Source: Posidoniimonas corsicana (GTDB lineage Bacteria; Planctomycetota; Planctomycetia; Pirellulales; Lacipirellulaceae). From it: a stretch of 64,000 nt of DNA. The stretch is from positions 744,001-808,000 of the forward strand of contig NZ_SIHJ01000002.1 of NCBI RefSeq assembly GCF_007859765.1. Reading direction: 5' to 3'. Within the stretch, counting starts at the first letter, position 1; each line of letters opens with the position of its first letter. The notes under the pieces were generated by a model that worked only from the letters and a program-made list of their open reading frames with translations, did no database searches and was not told where the DNA came from. The position numbers were made by a program, and so were the translations under genes. This document shows, piece after piece, positions 62,589-64,000 of the stretch.

Positions 62589-64000
62589 CTACCGCAGGTA
62601 CGTTGGTCCGCTGACCTCGACACTCCCGGCCTTGGCCTTCGCCTCAACGCCCTCGGCGTCGAGCGCCCACAGCGGGCTGATCTCGACCTGCGCGTCGGCG
62701 GGCAGGTCAACGCCCGCCGCGGCCAGCCAGCCGCGGTGCTGCGCCATCATGAATCGCTGCACGTACTCCTCGGTGTCCTTCGGGGCGCCCGGGGCGTTCT
62801 TCAGGGGGGCGAACACCTCGGCCTCGGCGTACTCTACGACGATTGGGTTGGCCGCCTTGGGGAGCAGGTCGAAGATGAACTTCTCGAACTTCAGCGCGTT
62901 GTTCTCGCTCGGCTCGACCAGGGCGCCCGACTCGTCCACATGCGGCACCTTCTTGTTGGCGATATGGAACGGCAGCGAGTCCTTCATGCCGAGCATCCGC
63001 TCTAGGAACGCGACGCCGAACACGTGCACCGCGATGCTGCCCGCCCAGAACCGCAGGCCGCCGTCGGCGTCCCGCTGCTCGGCGACATCGTCGGGCATGT
63101 CGCTGTACTCGATGATGGTCATGGCGTCGTCGATCATCGCGAAGTTGCCCAGCTTCTCGCCGGGCGTCTCCTTGGCGACCGCCATGCTGGTCAGCTCCGA
63201 CTCGGCCAGCAGGTGGTAGCCGATAAACTCGGCGTCGCCGATCGGCACGATCGGGTTGTCCACCTGCAGGTAGAACAGGTGCTTCACGCCGCGGCGGTTC
63301 ATGTGGTCAATCGCGCCGCTCTTGGCGAGCGCAGACACCGTGCCGCCGTGCCCATCCGGGCTGAGGAACAGCGCGTCCTTCTCCGCCATCAGCAGCTTGC
63401 CGGTCGCCTTGTCGACGGCCGGCATCGTGCCTTGGCAGAACACCACGAGGTCGTCCTCGGCGAGGCCGAAGTTGTCGTTCGCCTTGAGGAACGCGAGCTG
63501 CTCGTCGTGCGTGACCGGGCTGGTCATCAGGTAGACGGGAAGGCTCTTGCCGTGGCGGTTGGCCAAAGCGATGGCCTTCTCCAGGTGGATCTGCAGCAGC
63601 GTCGCGTCGGACACCGGGCCGATCGGGTACATGCCCTTGGGGTGGTCGAACCCGAGCCGGCTCCCCTGCCCTCCGGCGACCAGCAGCACGCCCACCTCGC
63701 CGGCGTCCAGCGCCTGGCGGCCCCGCGCGCGGGCCTGCTCGGGTGTGACGCCGAGCCCCCCCGCCTGGCCCTGCTGGCGGTCCGCCAGCCGCATCGCCGG
63801 GGGCGGGTCCGCGGACTGAGCCAGCGCGTGCCAGTCGGGCTGCTCGGCGTCGCCGCTGTGGAGCTGGGCGATCAGCCCCGGGTCGATCTCTTCTAGCTGC
63901 AGGGCCAGCTGCTGGCGTCCGGCCTCGGGCAGCTCGTCCCAGAACTGCAGGACGTGTTGCTGGTTGAACGGGGCGAGCTTCGCCTTCAGGGATTCGAGGT
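62589..64000 (-). CDS. UDP-sugar pyrophosphorylase (UAP/UDPGP family), 5' end beyond window
   Basis: At least 470 codons, running off the right edge. The visible part starts ...LESLKAKLAPFNQQHVLQFWDEL, a helical N-domain of UDPGP-type enzymes, then the uridylyl motif LLVAGGQGSRLGFDHPKGMYPI, PVYLMTSPVTHDEQLAF, FCQGTMPAVD, LSPDGHGGTVSALAKSG, YLQVDNPIVPIGDAEFIGYH and EYSDMP. These fit eukaryote-like UDP-GlcNAc pyrophosphorylase (UAP) or a UTP-hexose-1-P uridylyltransferase. It would supply UDP-GlcNAc or similar to lipid A, peptidoglycan and exopolysaccharide. A plausible internal ATG at 63794 is only the first Met in the window. Confidence 0.88.
   Translation of the reverse strand, partial: LESLKAKLAPFNQQHVLQFWDELPEAGRQQLALQLEEIDPGLIAQLHSGDAEQPDWHALAQSADPPPAMRLADRQQGQAGGLGVTPEQARARGRQALDAGEVGVLLVAGGQGSRLGFDHPKGMYPIGPVSDATLLQIHLEKAIALANRHGKSLPVYLMTSPVTHDEQLAFLKANDNFGLAEDDLVVFCQGTMPAVDKATGKLLMAEKDALFLSPDGHGGTVSALAKSGAIDHMNRRGVKHLFYLQVDNPIVPIGDAEFIGYHLLAESELTSMAVAKETPGEKLGNFAMIDDAMTIIEYSDMPDDVAEQRDADGGLRFWAGSIAVHVFGVAFLERMLGMKDSLPFHIANKKVPHVDESGALVEPSENNALKFEKFIFDLLPKAANPIVVEYAEAEVFAPLKNAPGAPKDTEEYVQRFMMAQHRGWLAAAGVDLPADAQVEISPLWALDAEGVEAKAKAGSVEVSGPTYLR

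Overview
The window is high-GC DNA, densely coded on both strands, from a planctomycete, most likely a member of the Pirellulales (Lacipirellulaceae-like). This is inferred from several features: two secreted proteins ending in a dockerin-like segment (YTVWRDSLG) followed by a PEP-CTERM tail; a Wza-type export lipoprotein with the YKAADLP stretch; a lysine-repeat histone H1-like protein; LpxB with a partial Mla system (so a Gram-negative outer membrane); an N-terminally extended ThiE; and a RAYT transposase with its own REP sites. No rRNA, tRNA or CRISPR array was recognised.

Region 1 (1-13172) is an exopolysaccharide locus. A divergent Wza-like lipoprotein gene, cut by the window edge, faces a plus-strand run: UDP-GlcNAc 2-epimerase, a complete CapE-CapF-CapG (FnlABC) route to UDP-N-acetyl-L-fucosamine, a GT4 glycosyltransferase fused to two further domains, a sulfotransferase, a DegT/ArnB-type aminotransferase, an initiating phosphoglycosyl transferase fused to a Wzx-like flippase, and a Wzy/WaaL-like polymerase or ligase. 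The two fusions are the most unusual content of the window. In the first, the extra domains resemble the 2OG-Fe(II) oxygenase and LIC12192-type proteins of the sporadic carbohydrate cluster families. In the second, initiation and export of the repeat unit share one polypeptide.

Region 2 (13155-25385), nearly all minus strand, holds a secreted subtilase with a tail of regular 46-47 residue repeats, a small PH-like protein, a membrane-anchored PP2C phosphatase, a PEGA lipoprotein and a PHA-system protein on plus, and a probable operon of two membrane proteins, MlaE, MlaF, MlaD and a DUF4105-like protein.

Region 3 (25386-35269) carries a TolB-like beta-propeller protein, a GH43 glycosidase, a RAYT gene bracketed by perfect 20-bp inverted REP sites, clpC with a strong terminator, a TPR membrane protein, a small membrane protein, a thiD2-thiE-like gene, an orphan low-GC gene and about 640 bp without a gene.

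Region 4 (35270-53907) has manC coupled to ruvX, a GH29 alpha-L-fucosidase, a beta-helical PEP-CTERM protein, a PL1 pectate lyase, an N-acyl-D-amino-acid deacylase, a MepA-like peptidase, a RimB-RimK pair in which RimK carries a TrkA-C domain, an SDR, a metallo-beta-lactamase-fold protein, a HAD phosphatase, a Deg-like protease, a zinc-ribbon protein, a cytidine-deaminase-fold protein and a tyrosine-rich secreted protein.

Region 5 (54073-64000) has a degenerate NtrC-like regulator with a small partner gene, an Mrp/ApbC ATPase, the H1-like protein beside a GCGCAAC-rich non-coding stretch, an M50 protease, lpxB, an MFS transporter, a CYTH protein and a UDP-sugar pyrophosphorylase cut by the right edge. 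ManC and the pyrophosphorylase could feed nucleotide sugars to envelope and exopolysaccharide synthesis; this link is inferred from function, not shown by the sequence.
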